NCBI RefSeq assembly: GCF_033343995.1
Contig: NZ_CP137573.1
Span: 124,001-188,000 of the forward strand
Source of the DNA: Streptomyces sp. HUAS YS2
GTDB taxonomy: Bacteria > Actinomycetota > Actinomycetes > Streptomycetales > Streptomycetaceae
Length of the DNA stretch: 64,000 nt
Direction: 5' to 3'
Shown: piece by piece, positions 44,800 to 53,230 of the stretch
Layout: every line of letters begins with the position of its first letter
How positions within the stretch are numbered: the stretch's first letter is position 1
Translations under genes and position numbers: made by a program
Notes under the pieces: generated by a model
What the model was told of the DNA's origin: nothing
Seen by the model: the letters and a program-made list of their open reading frames with translations, nothing else
The model's database searches: none

Positions 44800-47205
44800 G
44801 TGACCGACTTCCAGCCCCGCAGACGCGCCCTCCTCGCCGCCGGCATCGGCGCCCTCCTCCTCCCGGTCACCGCCGGGGCGGGCACCGCCCACGCCGACTC
44901 CGCTCCTCCGGCCACCGACTCCTTCGCCGCCCTGCGGGCCCGCGCGGCGGAGCTGGCCACCGGCGGCGCCATCGACCCCCTCGACCCCGTGTACACCACC
45001 GCGCTGACGTCCCTGAACTCCTCGGCGGCGGCGCAGTGGGCGGCCCTGGACCGGAGCGCCGGCCGCACCGCTCTCTGGTCGGACCTCGCCCCCGTCACAG
45101 CACCGTCCAATTTCACCCTCTCGTACGGGCGGCTGCTCACCCTGGCCACGGCCTGGGCGACCCCGGGCGCCGCGCTGCGCGGCGACGAGGAGGTCGCCGC
45201 GGCGGTCGTCGAGGGGCTGGCCTTCCTCTTCGACCGGGCGTACAACCCCGCGAAGCCCGAGTCCGGCAACTGGTGGTTCTGGGAGATCGGCGCGCCGCGC
45301 AACCTCATGGACGTCTGCGTCCTGCTCCACGACCGGATCGCTCCCGAGCGGATCGCGAACTACTGCGCCGTCGTGGACCGGTTCTGCGCGAATCCCGACC
45401 GCCGCACCAACCTGCCCACCCTCGCCGAGACCGGCGCCAACCGGGCCGACAAGGCGGCGATCGTCGCGCTGCGCGGCATCGTCGGGGGCAGCGCCGACAA
45501 GCTCGCCCTGGCCCGCGACGGGCTGTCCGACGCCCGCGACGCGGGGCGGAACAGTCTCTTCCGGTACGTCGCCTCGGGCGACGGCTTCTACTTGGACGGC
45601 TCGTTCATCCAGCACAACGACGTCGCCTACACCGGCACGTACGGCAACGTCCTGCTCAGCCGGGTCGCCTACCTCGCCGCCCTGCTCGCCGACTCGGACT
45701 GGCGCATCACCGACGCCGGCATCTCGGTGATCCACGAGTCTGTGGAGCGGAGTTTCGCCGCCGTCACCTTCGACGGGCTGATGATGGACGCGGTACGGGG
45801 ACGGGCGGTCTCCCGGAACCGTGAGCGGGACTTCCACACCGGGTCCGGCACGACCTCCAACGTGCTGCTGCTCGCCATGGGCGCGCCGCCGGAGTACGCC
45901 GCCCGATGGCGTTCGATCGCGAAGGGCTGGATCGAGCGCAACACCGCCACGCCCTACCTCCCGCTCGTCGGTATCGCCGCGACCCGGCGGGCGAGCGCCG
46001 TCCTCTCGGACCCGGCGATCCCCGCCGCCCCGCCGCCCGTCGGTCACACCGTCTTCGCCGACATGGACCGGGTCGTGCACCGACGACCCGCGTGGACGCT
46101 GGCACTCAGCCTGTCGTCGAAGCGGATCGCGGCGTACGAGGCGGGCAACGGCGAGAACCTGCACGGCTGGCACACGGGCGACGGGATGACGTACCTGTAC
46201 GACGCCGATCGCGCCCAGTACTCGGACGACTTCTGGCCCACCGTCGATCCGTACCGGCTGCCGGGGACCACCGTGGACACCCGGCCGCGGGCGGACGCCG
46301 GCAGCACGCCGGGGACGAGCACGTACCGGCCGGCCAACACCGTCGCCGGCGGCGCCGTCCTCGACGGCCGCTACGGGGCGGCCGCGATGGAGCTGATCGG
46401 GAACGGCAGCACGTTGCGCGCCAGGAAGGCGTGGTTCTGCCTGGACGACGCGGTGGTCGCGCTGGGAGCCGGGATCACGGCCTCCGACGGCCGCACGATC
46501 GAGACGGTGGTCGAGAACCGCAATCTGCACGCCGAGGGCGCCAACCTGCTCACCGTCGACGGACGGGACGTGACCGACGTCGTCGGGCGGGCGACGCCGT
46601 TCCCCGGTGCCGGGTGGGCCCACCTGGAAGGGGTGGGCGGCTACGTCTTCCCCGGAGGGGCCGACCTGCAGGCCCTCCGCGAGGATCGCGCCGGCGCCTG
46701 GAGCGACATCAACACCGGTGCGGACACCGGGGGTTCGGGTGACACGACGACCCGCCGGTACGCGACCCTCTGGCTCGACCACGGCGTCTCGCCGGCCGAC
46801 GCGGGATACGCGTACGTGCTGCTGCCCGGCTTCAGCCCGGCGCGGACCGCCGCCTGGGCAGCGTCCCGTCCCGTGGAGATCGTCGCCAACACCGCCGCGG
46901 CGCAGGCGATCCGGGTGCGCGCGCTCGGACTGATCGCCGTCCACTTCTGGGCGGCCGGCAGCGTCGCCGGGATCACCTCGAGCGGCCCCGGCACGGTCCT
47001 GCTCCGACGACGCGACGAGGGGGTGTCCGTGGCCGTCGCGGACCCCGGCCGTACGGGCACGACGCTCACCGTCGAACTGCCGTGGGCGGTCGAGGGCGTG
47101 CGGAGTACCGACGACACCGTCACGGTCGCCTCCGGCCGCCGACCGGTCCTGACTGTCCGCGTCGGCGGCTCACGCGGGCACACGCACGCCGCCGAACTGT
47201 TCTGA
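44800..47205 (+). CDS. Secreted polysaccharide lyase family 8 enzyme
   Basis: An 801-residue exported lyase. A Tat-like signal (RRRALLAAGIGALLLP) is followed by the (alpha/alpha)-toroid catalytic domain and beta-sandwich domains. PL8 catalytic features are the Asn in SGNWWFWEIGAPR (about 155), His and Tyr in FIQHNDVAYTGTYG (about 270) and Arg in RGRAVSRN (about 332). The family includes hyaluronate, chondroitin AC and xanthan lyases; the exact substrate cannot be told. It would yield unsaturated uronyl oligosaccharides. The GTG start follows gggagg, and the gene is in an operon with the M60-like gene. Confidence 0.88.
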   Translation: MTDFQPRRRALLAAGIGALLLPVTAGAGTAHADSAPPATDSFAALRARAAELATGGAIDPLDPVYTTALTSLNSSAAAQWAALDRSAGRTALWSDLAPVTAPSNFTLSYGRLLTLATAWATPGAALRGDEEVAAAVVEGLAFLFDRAYNPAKPESGNWWFWEIGAPRNLMDVCVLLHDRIAPERIANYCAVVDRFCANPDRRTNLPTLAETGANRADKAAIVALRGIVGGSADKLALARDGLSDARDAGRNSLFRYVASGDGFYLDGSFIQHNDVAYTGTYGNVLLSRVAYLAALLADSDWRITDAGISVIHESVERSFAAVTFDGLMMDAVRGRAVSRNRERDFHTGSGTTSNVLLLAMGAPPEYAARWRSIAKGWIERNTATPYLPLVGIAATRRASAVLSDPAIPAAPPPVGHTVFADMDRVVHRRPAWTLALSLSSKRIAAYEAGNGENLHGWHTGDGMTYLYDADRAQYSDDFWPTVDPYRLPGTTVDTRPRADAGSTPGTSTYRPANTVAGGAVLDGRYGAAAMELIGNGSTLRARKAWFCLDDAVVALGAGITASDGRTIETVVENRNLHAEGANLLTVDGRDVTDVVGRATPFPGAGWAHLEGVGGYVFPGGADLQALREDRAGAWSDINTGADTGGSGDTTTRRYATLWLDHGVSPADAGYAYVLLPGFSPARTAAWAASRPVEIVANTAAAQAIRVRALGLIAVHFWAAGSVAGITSSGPGTVLLRRRDEGVSVAVADPGRTGTTLTVELPWAVEGVRSTDDTVTVASGRRPVLTVRVGGSRGHTHAAELF

Positions 47206-47298
47206 TCTCCGAGGCCCCCGGCGGTCGCCCCGGCCCAGCGCCAGCCCCGGCTCCGGCCCCGACCCTGTAAGCCGCCCGCCCCAGGAAATGAGGGTTCC

Positions 47299-49221
47299 AT
47301 GCCCGCGCCCCACGTGTCCCTGCCGCCCACCGACCGGGTGCTGTCACCGCGCACCGGATGGACCCGCGCCCACTGGGAGGCGGTAGCCGACGCGCTGCTC
47401 GCGGGCGTGGCGCCGTACGCCACGCCCGGCTTCGCCCAGTACCGACTGCCGGGCCGGGGCAGCTGGTCGGGAATCGTCTGCGACGGACTCGAAGGCTATG
47501 CGCGGACGTTCCTGCTCGCGGCTCTCCGCATCGCCGGGGCGGGCGGCGACGTGGATCCGCGGCTCGTCGAACGGTACGCGGCCGGCCTGGCGGCCGGGAC
47601 CGATCCGGCGTCCGGCGAGGCCTGGCCCCGGCTGACGGACTGCTCGCAGCAGATGGTCGAGGCCGCGTCCGTCGCCATCGGCCTGCACGAGACCCGGCCC
47701 TGGATCTGGGACCGGCTTGACCCCCGCGTCCAGGAACGGGTCGTCGACTGGTTCTCCGGCTTCGTCGGCGCCCGGACCTGGGACAACAACTGGCGGCTCT
47801 TCCAGGTCGTCTCCGAGCAGTTCCTGGCCTCCGTCGGGGCCCCGTACGAGCAGGCGGACATCGACGGCGGCCTGGACCGGATCGAGGACTGGTACCTCGG
47901 CGACGGCTGGTACACCGACGGCGACGGCCGGAACTTCGACTACTACAACGGCTGGGCGCTGCACCTGTATCCGCTGCTGTGGGCGCGGATCGCCGGTGAC
48001 GAGGACGGCGACCGGGCGAAGGTCTACAAGGAGCGCCTCACCGCGTTCCTCCGCGGCTACGTGCACTTCTTCGGCGGCGACGGCGCGCCCGTGCACCAGG
48101 GCCGCTCGCTGGCGTACCGCTACGCCGCCCTGGCCCCGGTGTGGATGGGCGCGCTGACCGGAGCCACCCCGTACGCCCCCGGTCTGACGCGCCGTCTGGC
48201 GTCGGGATCGGTACGGTACTTCACCGAGTGTGGCGTCCCCGACGAGCGCGGGCTGCTCCCGCTGGGCTGGTACGACACCTTCCTGCCCAGCACCCAGCCG
48301 TACTCCGGACCCGCCTCGCCGTACTGGGCGAGCAAGGGCTTCCTCGGGCTGCTCCTTCCGGCCGACCACGAGGTGTGGACGGCACGGGAGCTGCCCCTGC
48401 CCGTCGAGGAGGCCGATCAGTACACCGCCCTGCCGGTGCCGGGCTGGCTGCTGCACGGCACCCGGCACGACGGCATTGTCCGGCTGGTCAACCACGGTAG
48501 CGACCACCATCCGCCCGAGCCCGCGGAGGTCTTGGCCGACCCGCACTACGCCGCGCTCGCCTACTCCACCCACACCGCGCCGCAGAGCGCCCCGCACGCC
48601 TGGGAGCGGACGGCCGACAACCACATCGCCCTGGTCGACGCGGACGGAGCCGTGAGCCGCCGCGTCCGCATCCGTCCGCTCGGCGCCGAGGGCCGCCGGG
48701 CCGCCTCGTGGCACGCGGCCCGGCTTCCCGGCCACGACACCGCGTACCGCATCGGGACGACCTCGCTGCTGCACGGGCCCTGGGAGGTCCGGGTGCACCG
48801 CGTCGAGGCGCCGCCCGGCGCCACGGTGCGCGAGGGAGGGCACGCGCTCGCCGGGCCGGAGCGGCCGGCCGGGCACACCGGACCGTACTGGGCGATGGCC
48901 CGCCGCCTCGACGGCCTGACCAGCGCGGTCGTCGGCCTGTACGGGTGGGACGAGACGGCCGAGGTGGCCCGCGACATCGAGGCCAACGCCTTCGGCCCGC
49001 ATTCGGCGGTCCCCTACCTCCGGTCTCCCGCCCATCCGGGAGGACGCAGTCTCCACGTGACCCTCGTCGTCCTCTCGGGCGACGCCGTCCACCCGGAGGA
49101 GCTCCGTACGGCCGTCGAGGTCTCCGTGGAAGGCGACGCGGGCAGCGCCGAAGGTGACGACGCTACGGACGCTCCCGCCGTGACGATCCGCTTCCCGGAC
49201 GGAACCGAACTGCACGCCTGA
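47299..49221 (+). CDS. DUF2264 protein, probable glycoside hydrolase
   Basis: A 640-residue cytoplasmic protein (no signal peptide) with the DUF2264 pattern: an (alpha/alpha)-barrel N-terminal half (GLEGYARTFLLAALRIAGAG, NNWRLFQVV, DGWYTDGDGRNFDYYNGWAL) and a beta-rich C-terminal half. Some DUF2264 proteins are placed in family GH154 with glucuronidase activity (from memory). Here it follows the PL8 lyase by 93 bases and could trim imported uronyl oligosaccharides. It has a good ribosome site (gaggg). The activity is inferred from context. Confidence 0.75.
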   Translation: MPAPHVSLPPTDRVLSPRTGWTRAHWEAVADALLAGVAPYATPGFAQYRLPGRGSWSGIVCDGLEGYARTFLLAALRIAGAGGDVDPRLVERYAAGLAAGTDPASGEAWPRLTDCSQQMVEAASVAIGLHETRPWIWDRLDPRVQERVVDWFSGFVGARTWDNNWRLFQVVSEQFLASVGAPYEQADIDGGLDRIEDWYLGDGWYTDGDGRNFDYYNGWALHLYPLLWARIAGDEDGDRAKVYKERLTAFLRGYVHFFGGDGAPVHQGRSLAYRYAALAPVWMGALTGATPYAPGLTRRLASGSVRYFTECGVPDERGLLPLGWYDTFLPSTQPYSGPASPYWASKGFLGLLLPADHEVWTARELPLPVEEADQYTALPVPGWLLHGTRHDGIVRLVNHGSDHHPPEPAEVLADPHYAALAYSTHTAPQSAPHAWERTADNHIALVDADGAVSRRVRIRPLGAEGRRAASWHAARLPGHDTAYRIGTTSLLHGPWEVRVHRVEAPPGATVREGGHALAGPERPAGHTGPYWAMARRLDGLTSAVVGLYGWDETAEVARDIEANAFGPHSAVPYLRSPAHPGGRSLHVTLVVLSGDAVHPEELRTAVEVSVEGDAGSAEGDDATDAPAVTIRFPDGTELHA

Positions 49222-49263
49222 CATCGACCGCAAGCCGACCTGTCGGCGTCGACCCCCACATTC

Positions 49264-49351
49264 ATTGACATTGTCAATTGTTTACTTAAGCACCTCAACC
49301 ATTTACTTGACCACCTCAAGCATCGGAGCCTACCGTCGTCACATTACTTGA
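49264..49351. promoter_or_regulatory. Operator-like repeats upstream of the MFS gene
   Basis: ATTGACA-T-TGTCAAT is a perfect 15-base inverted repeat (49264-49278). TTTACTT(A/G)A with CACCTCAA behind it occurs twice (49281-49298 and 49302-49319), and ATTACTTGA follows at 49343-49351. CTTGA and TCAAG form arms at 49306-49320. AT-rich repeated motifs here strongly suggest repressor binding, though no regulator gene is adjacent. Confidence 0.55.
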
Positions 49352-49396
49352 AGACATGAAATATCTACGAGCTGAAGCACCGAGAAGGCCCCACCC

Positions 49397-50896
49397 ATGA
49401 GTCACGAGATCACCCCGCCCGCCGCCGATCCCCGGCGCGAGACGCTCGTCGTCCTCGCGCTGAGCCTCGCCGCCATGGTCGTGTCGATGATGCAGACCCT
49501 GCCGGTCCCGATCCTCGGCCTCATCCGTGCCGACCTGGGCACCTCGGCCGCGAACGTGAGCTGGGTGACCACCGCCACCCTGCTCTCCGCCGCCGTCTTC
49601 ACCCCGCTGCTCGGCCGCTTCGGCGACCAGCACGGCAAGAAGCCCACCCTGGTCGCCGTCCTCGGCGTCATGGTCGCCGGCTCCGTCGTCGCCGCCCTGG
49701 CGACCTCGCTCCCCCTGCTGATCCTCGGCCGCGTCCTCCAGGGCGCCGCCACCGCGATCTTCCCGCTCGCACTGTCCGTGCTGCGCGAGGAGGTCCGCCC
49801 GCAGAAGCTGCCCGGCGCGATGTCCCTGGTCAGCGGCACCCTCGCCTTCGGCAGCGGCCTCGCGCTCGTCGCCACCGGCCTGCTCACCTCCGGCTCCGAC
49901 GCCGACTACCGCAGCGCCTTCTGGATGGCCACCGGCTTCGCCGCAATCGCCCTGCTCGCCGTCGTGTTCCTGGTCCCCGCGACCCGCCACAAGACCGGTG
50001 GCCGCACCGACTTCCTCGGCGCCCTCACCCTCGGCGCCAGCCTGCTGCTGCTCCTGCTGCCGATCTCGCAGGGCCACGAGTGGGGCTGGACCTCCGGCCG
50101 CGTCCTCGGCAGCTTCGCAGCCGCGGCCGTCATGACCGCCGTCTGGGTCCTCACCGAGCTCAAGGTCCGCGAACCGCTCGTCGACATGCGGATGTTCGTG
50201 CACCGGCCGGTGCTCATGGCCAACCTGGCCGGCGTCCTCGTCGGCTTCGGCATGTTCGCGAACTTCCTGGGCGTCTCGTACCTCGTCCAGATGCCCGAGG
50301 CCCTCACCGGCTACGGCTTCGGCGCGTCGATCCTGCGCGCCTCCGTCGAGTTCCTGCTGCCCGGCGCGATCGTCTCCCTCCTCGCCTCGCCGGTCGGCGG
50401 CCGGCTCGTCCGCCACCGCGGTCCGCGCACCGCGCTGGCCCTGGCCGCCGTCCTCGGCGCCGTGGGCTTCGCCTGGCTCGCCCTCGACCACGGCCACACC
50501 CCCTCGGTGATCGGCGCGGGTGTGATCGTCGGCGCGGCCGTCAGCTTCGGATACGCGGCCATGCCCGCTGTCATCATGGCGAGCGTCCCCCACCACCAGA
50601 GCGGCATCGCCAACGGCATCAACTCCATCTCCCGCTCCACCGGCAGCGCGATCGGCAGCGCCGTGGTCACCACGATCCTGGCCTCGAAGACCATCGAGCA
50701 CCTGCCCGCAGGCGTCCCGGCCCTGCCCGCCGAGTCCGGCTTCACCCTCACCTTCTGGATCGGCGCCGCCGCCTTCGCACTCGTCGCGGTCATCGCCCGC
50801 CTAGGCCTGCGGACCGGCCGGGCACCCCTCACCGACCGGGTGAACACGCCGGCCGCCGCGAAGGGCGCCGAGAAGGAGAAGGCAACCGTGGCATGA
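49397..50896 (+). CDS. MFS transporter (drug:H+ antiporter-2 type)
   Basis: A 499-residue major facilitator protein with about 14 hydrophobic helices, the EmrB/QacA layout. Motif A is GRFGDQHGKKPTLV (about residues 74-87), and motif C-like Gly/Pro patterns follow in helix 5 (SLVSGTLAFGSGLALVATG). It probably exports a drug or metabolite using the proton gradient. Although it follows the glycan genes in the same direction, the repeat-rich promoter gap suggests separate control. The ATG follows gagaagg. Confidence 0.88.
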   Translation: MSHEITPPAADPRRETLVVLALSLAAMVVSMMQTLPVPILGLIRADLGTSAANVSWVTTATLLSAAVFTPLLGRFGDQHGKKPTLVAVLGVMVAGSVVAALATSLPLLILGRVLQGAATAIFPLALSVLREEVRPQKLPGAMSLVSGTLAFGSGLALVATGLLTSGSDADYRSAFWMATGFAAIALLAVVFLVPATRHKTGGRTDFLGALTLGASLLLLLLPISQGHEWGWTSGRVLGSFAAAAVMTAVWVLTELKVREPLVDMRMFVHRPVLMANLAGVLVGFGMFANFLGVSYLVQMPEALTGYGFGASILRASVEFLLPGAIVSLLASPVGGRLVRHRGPRTALALAAVLGAVGFAWLALDHGHTPSVIGAGVIVGAAVSFGYAAMPAVIMASVPHHQSGIANGINSISRSTGSAIGSAVVTTILASKTIEHLPAGVPALPAESGFTLTFWIGAAAFALVAVIARLGLRTGRAPLTDRVNTPAAAKGAEKEKATVA

Positions 50897-51138
50897 CGAC
50901 CGTGGCCCAGTGCCGCGACGCCTCTGGCAGGGAAGGCTGCCCGCGTGGCGGAGGACCCGCTCGGCTCACTCGTCGACAAAAGCGCCTCTGCTTCCGATGT
51001 CGTTCCACCACGAGTCTGCGCAGGTCGCCGTCCGGAGGGGGCGTACCCGCCTCCAGGCGGCCTCAAGGAAGGTGACGATCGAATCACGAGTCGGCGGGCG
51101 CCCGTGGCGTTGTGGCACAGGCAGCCGTTCATGGGGGC

Positions 51139-51342
51139 ATGACCTTCACTCCGCCTGACGAGGAGCATCCGGCCGCACTCCTCGGCGTCTACTGGCTCGA
51201 CCGCACTCACGGCGTCCACGGCGGCAGCGGGCGCTGTCGGCAGCGGAGCGAACGGCTGTCCTCAGTGGTGCTGTACGTGATGACCGCCCTCGCCGCCACG
51301 AGCGTGCTCGCTGCACTTGCCGGCGCACTCGAATCACCCTGA
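51139..51342 (+). CDS. Possible small membrane protein
   Basis: A 67-codon frame (MTFTPPDEEHPAALLGVYWL) with a charged middle and one C-terminal hydrophobic helix (VVLYVMTALAATSVLAALAG). Composition is plausible but there is no recognised family and the ribosome site is weak. The 240 bases between the MFS stop and this frame show nothing. Confidence 0.35.
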   Translation: MTFTPPDEEHPAALLGVYWLDRTHGVHGGSGRCRQRSERLSSVVLYVMTALAATSVLAALAGALESP

Positions 51343-51432
51343 CGGCAGGGGCCGCGACCGTTCGGGAGCGGAATTCACGGGCGGCGTGCCTCACGGCATG
51401 CTCGCGGCTCCGCGACGTTGGTGATGACTGAC

Positions 51433-52290
51433 TCAGTGAAATCGTTCGGCGATCGCTGCCGCGATCTGATCCGGTGCGTCTTCCTGGATGAAGTGCTTCG
51501 CCTGGCGGAGTTCGACGATGGCGAGGTCGGTGAACGAGGAGCGAATCCGCGGGATGCACGCTGTCGGCCGGAACACCATGTCCCGCATGCCCCATACCGC
51601 CAGCGTCGGCTTGTCACCCAGGCAGGCAGGTACGTCCCGGGCGAGTTTCTCCAGCAGTGGGCGTGCGGCGCGGATCTCCCGGGGCATGACCGTGAGTCCA
51701 CGTCGGGCTTGCTTCGTGGGCTGCACCCTGCGGTAGTGGTCGGCCTCGGCTGCGGTCAGGGTGGGACCCGTTCTGCCGAGCAGGAACTGTTCTACGAGAA
51801 GGTTCTGTTCGAGGATGCGCCGTTGCATGGGACGGCTGCTCATGATCACGCTGAACGCCCGATTCGCCAGCGGCTCGATCGGCCAGAACGCGGTGTTGCC
51901 CAGCACGAGCCCCTTGACGCGATCTGCGCGCGTGGTCGCCGCGCCGAGCCCGATGGGGCCACCCCAGTCCTGTCCCATCAGGACGAAGCCGTCGAGCTGC
52001 AGATGGTCGATCAGCTCACCGACGACTGCCGTGTGCTCCGAGATCGTGTAGTCGAAGCCGGCCGGGCGCGCGGACAAGCCGAAGCCCAGGTAGTCGACAG
52101 CAATGCAGCGATACTGGTGGCGCAGGCTCTTCACGATGTGGCGGTAGAGGAAACTCCAGGTGGGAGAGCCATGGCAGAACACAATCGGTGGCCCGGTCCC
52201 CTCGTCGATGTAGTGAACCCGACCGGCGGACGAGTCGAACCAGCGTGACTCGAAGGGATACAGGCTCGGGTCGGGAACGAAATCGATCAT
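51433..52290 (-). CDS. Haloalkane dehalogenase-like alpha/beta hydrolase
   Basis: A 285-residue alpha/beta hydrolase whose nucleophile is Asp, in MGQDWGGPIG (D108), followed by Trp as in haloalkane dehalogenases. A second Trp in HGSPTWSFLYR (W45) could help bind halide, and AKHFIQEDAP near the C-terminus carries the catalytic His. It may cleave carbon-halogen bonds or be an epoxide/ester hydrolase relative. A strong aggaggag precedes the ATG. It is divergent from a TetR gene with two clear operators between them. Confidence 0.82.
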   Translation of the reverse strand: MIDFVPDPSLYPFESRWFDSSAGRVHYIDEGTGPPIVFCHGSPTWSFLYRHIVKSLRHQYRCIAVDYLGFGLSARPAGFDYTISEHTAVVGELIDHLQLDGFVLMGQDWGGPIGLGAATTRADRVKGLVLGNTAFWPIEPLANRAFSVIMSSRPMQRRILEQNLLVEQFLLGRTGPTLTAAEADHYRRVQPTKQARRGLTVMPREIRAARPLLEKLARDVPACLGDKPTLAVWGMRDMVFRPTACIPRIRSSFTDLAIVELRQAKHFIQEDAPDQIAAAIAERFH

Positions 52291-52344
52291 GGCGCTCTCC
52301 TCCTGGTCTCCCCCACGCCCTGTCGGCCCGTACCCTCATGACCA

Positions 52345-52388
52345 CTACAGGTGTAGAGCCTCCGTGAATCAAGACTCTACACCTGTAG
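52345..52388. promoter_or_regulatory. Pair of TetR operators
   Basis: CTACAGGTGTAGAG (52345-52358) and CTCTACACCTGTAG (52375-52388) are a perfect 14-base inverted repeat with a 16-base spacer. Each arm contains its own palindrome (CTACA-N2-TGTAG), so two repressor dimers can bind. They lie between the dehalogenase-like gene and the TetR gene. Confidence 0.8.
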
Positions 52389-52397
52389 CATCGAGTC

Positions 52398-53000
52398 GTG
52401 TCTTCGAATGTGGCGAGTGGCAGTGAGCGGCGGAACGCGATCGCGGACAGCGGGATCCGCATCATCGCCCGCGACGGTGTGCGCGCCCTGACGCATCGAG
52501 CCGTCGACCGCGAGGCGGGGATCCCGCAGGGATCGACCTCGTACCATGCGAAGACGCGGCTCGCGCTGCTGGAACTCATCGTCGACGCACTCGCTGCCCG
52601 TTCGAAGGCTGACACCGACGAACTCGCCGACTCCCTGAACACGACGTTCGAGCCCGAACGCCGGCTCGGCATCGACGAGCTTGCCGCGCAGCTCGCAGGA
52701 CTCGTCGAGACTCTCGCCTCACGTCGCGACGACATGAGAGCCCGATACGCCCTCCTCCTCGAACTCGACGACGCGCCACACCTTCGAGCAAAGCTGACGG
52801 CAGAGTCCGCGGTCCACGCCATCGCCCACCAGGTGTCAGCGTCAGCCCTCGCCGCAGCAGGACTGCCCAGCTCCGACGCACACGTTGAAGAACTCATCGC
52901 CCTCACGGACTCACTGGTGTTCTACCGAACCGCCATCAACGAGACCGCCTCGCCGCAGGGCACCCTTACCGCCTACCTGCACGGCATCGCCTCGACCTAG
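52398..53000 (+). CDS. TetR family regulator
   Basis: A 200-residue TetR-type regulator. The N-terminal helix-turn-helix (about residues 10-56: AIADSGIRIIARDGVRALTH, ending GIPQGSTSYHAKTRLALLE) is of the kind in which Tyr-His replaces the usual YxHF. The remainder is helical. The GTG at 52398 starts 10 bases after the second operator palindrome. It almost certainly represses itself and the divergent dehalogenase-like gene, responding to a substrate-like ligand. Confidence 0.87.
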   Translation: MSSNVASGSERRNAIADSGIRIIARDGVRALTHRAVDREAGIPQGSTSYHAKTRLALLELIVDALAARSKADTDELADSLNTTFEPERRLGIDELAAQLAGLVETLASRRDDMRARYALLLELDDAPHLRAKLTAESAVHAIAHQVSASALAAAGLPSSDAHVEELIALTDSLVFYRTAINETASPQGTLTAYLHGIAST

Positions 53001-53004
53001 TCTC

Positions 53005-53180
53005 CAACCGCAAGCGGCTGGGCCGCTTCGGCGGCCGCCCGCCGGCCTTCGACCGCGAGACCAACAGGCGGCGCAACACCGTCGAGCGCTGCATCAACAA
53101 GCTCAAGCTGTGGCGCCTGGCCACCCGACACGACAAGAACGCCACCATCCAAGTCGGCGGAACGACACCACCCGTCTGCT
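53005..53180 (+). pseudogene. IS5-family transposase C-terminal remnant
   Basis: The plus strand reads SNRKRLGRFGGRPPAFDRET and VERCINKLKLWRLATRHDKN, the conserved C-terminal glutamate region of an IS5-type transposase different from copies A and B. Neither the N-terminal part nor terminal repeats are present. It begins directly after the TetR stop codon. Confidence 0.75.
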
Positions 53181-53230
53181 GACGCCCGTCCGGGAGGCCT
53201 CAGTTCCTGGGCCCCCTCAGCGTCCGGGCC

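Noticed and set aside
43597..46944. Minus-strand open frame of 1115 codons
   Set aside because: Runs antisense through the M60-like and PL8 genes, rich in Arg/Gly/Val without any recognisable domain; a typical GC-rich shadow.
47344..49233. Minus-strand open frame of 629 codons
   Set aside because: Antisense to the DUF2264 gene and without recognisable content.
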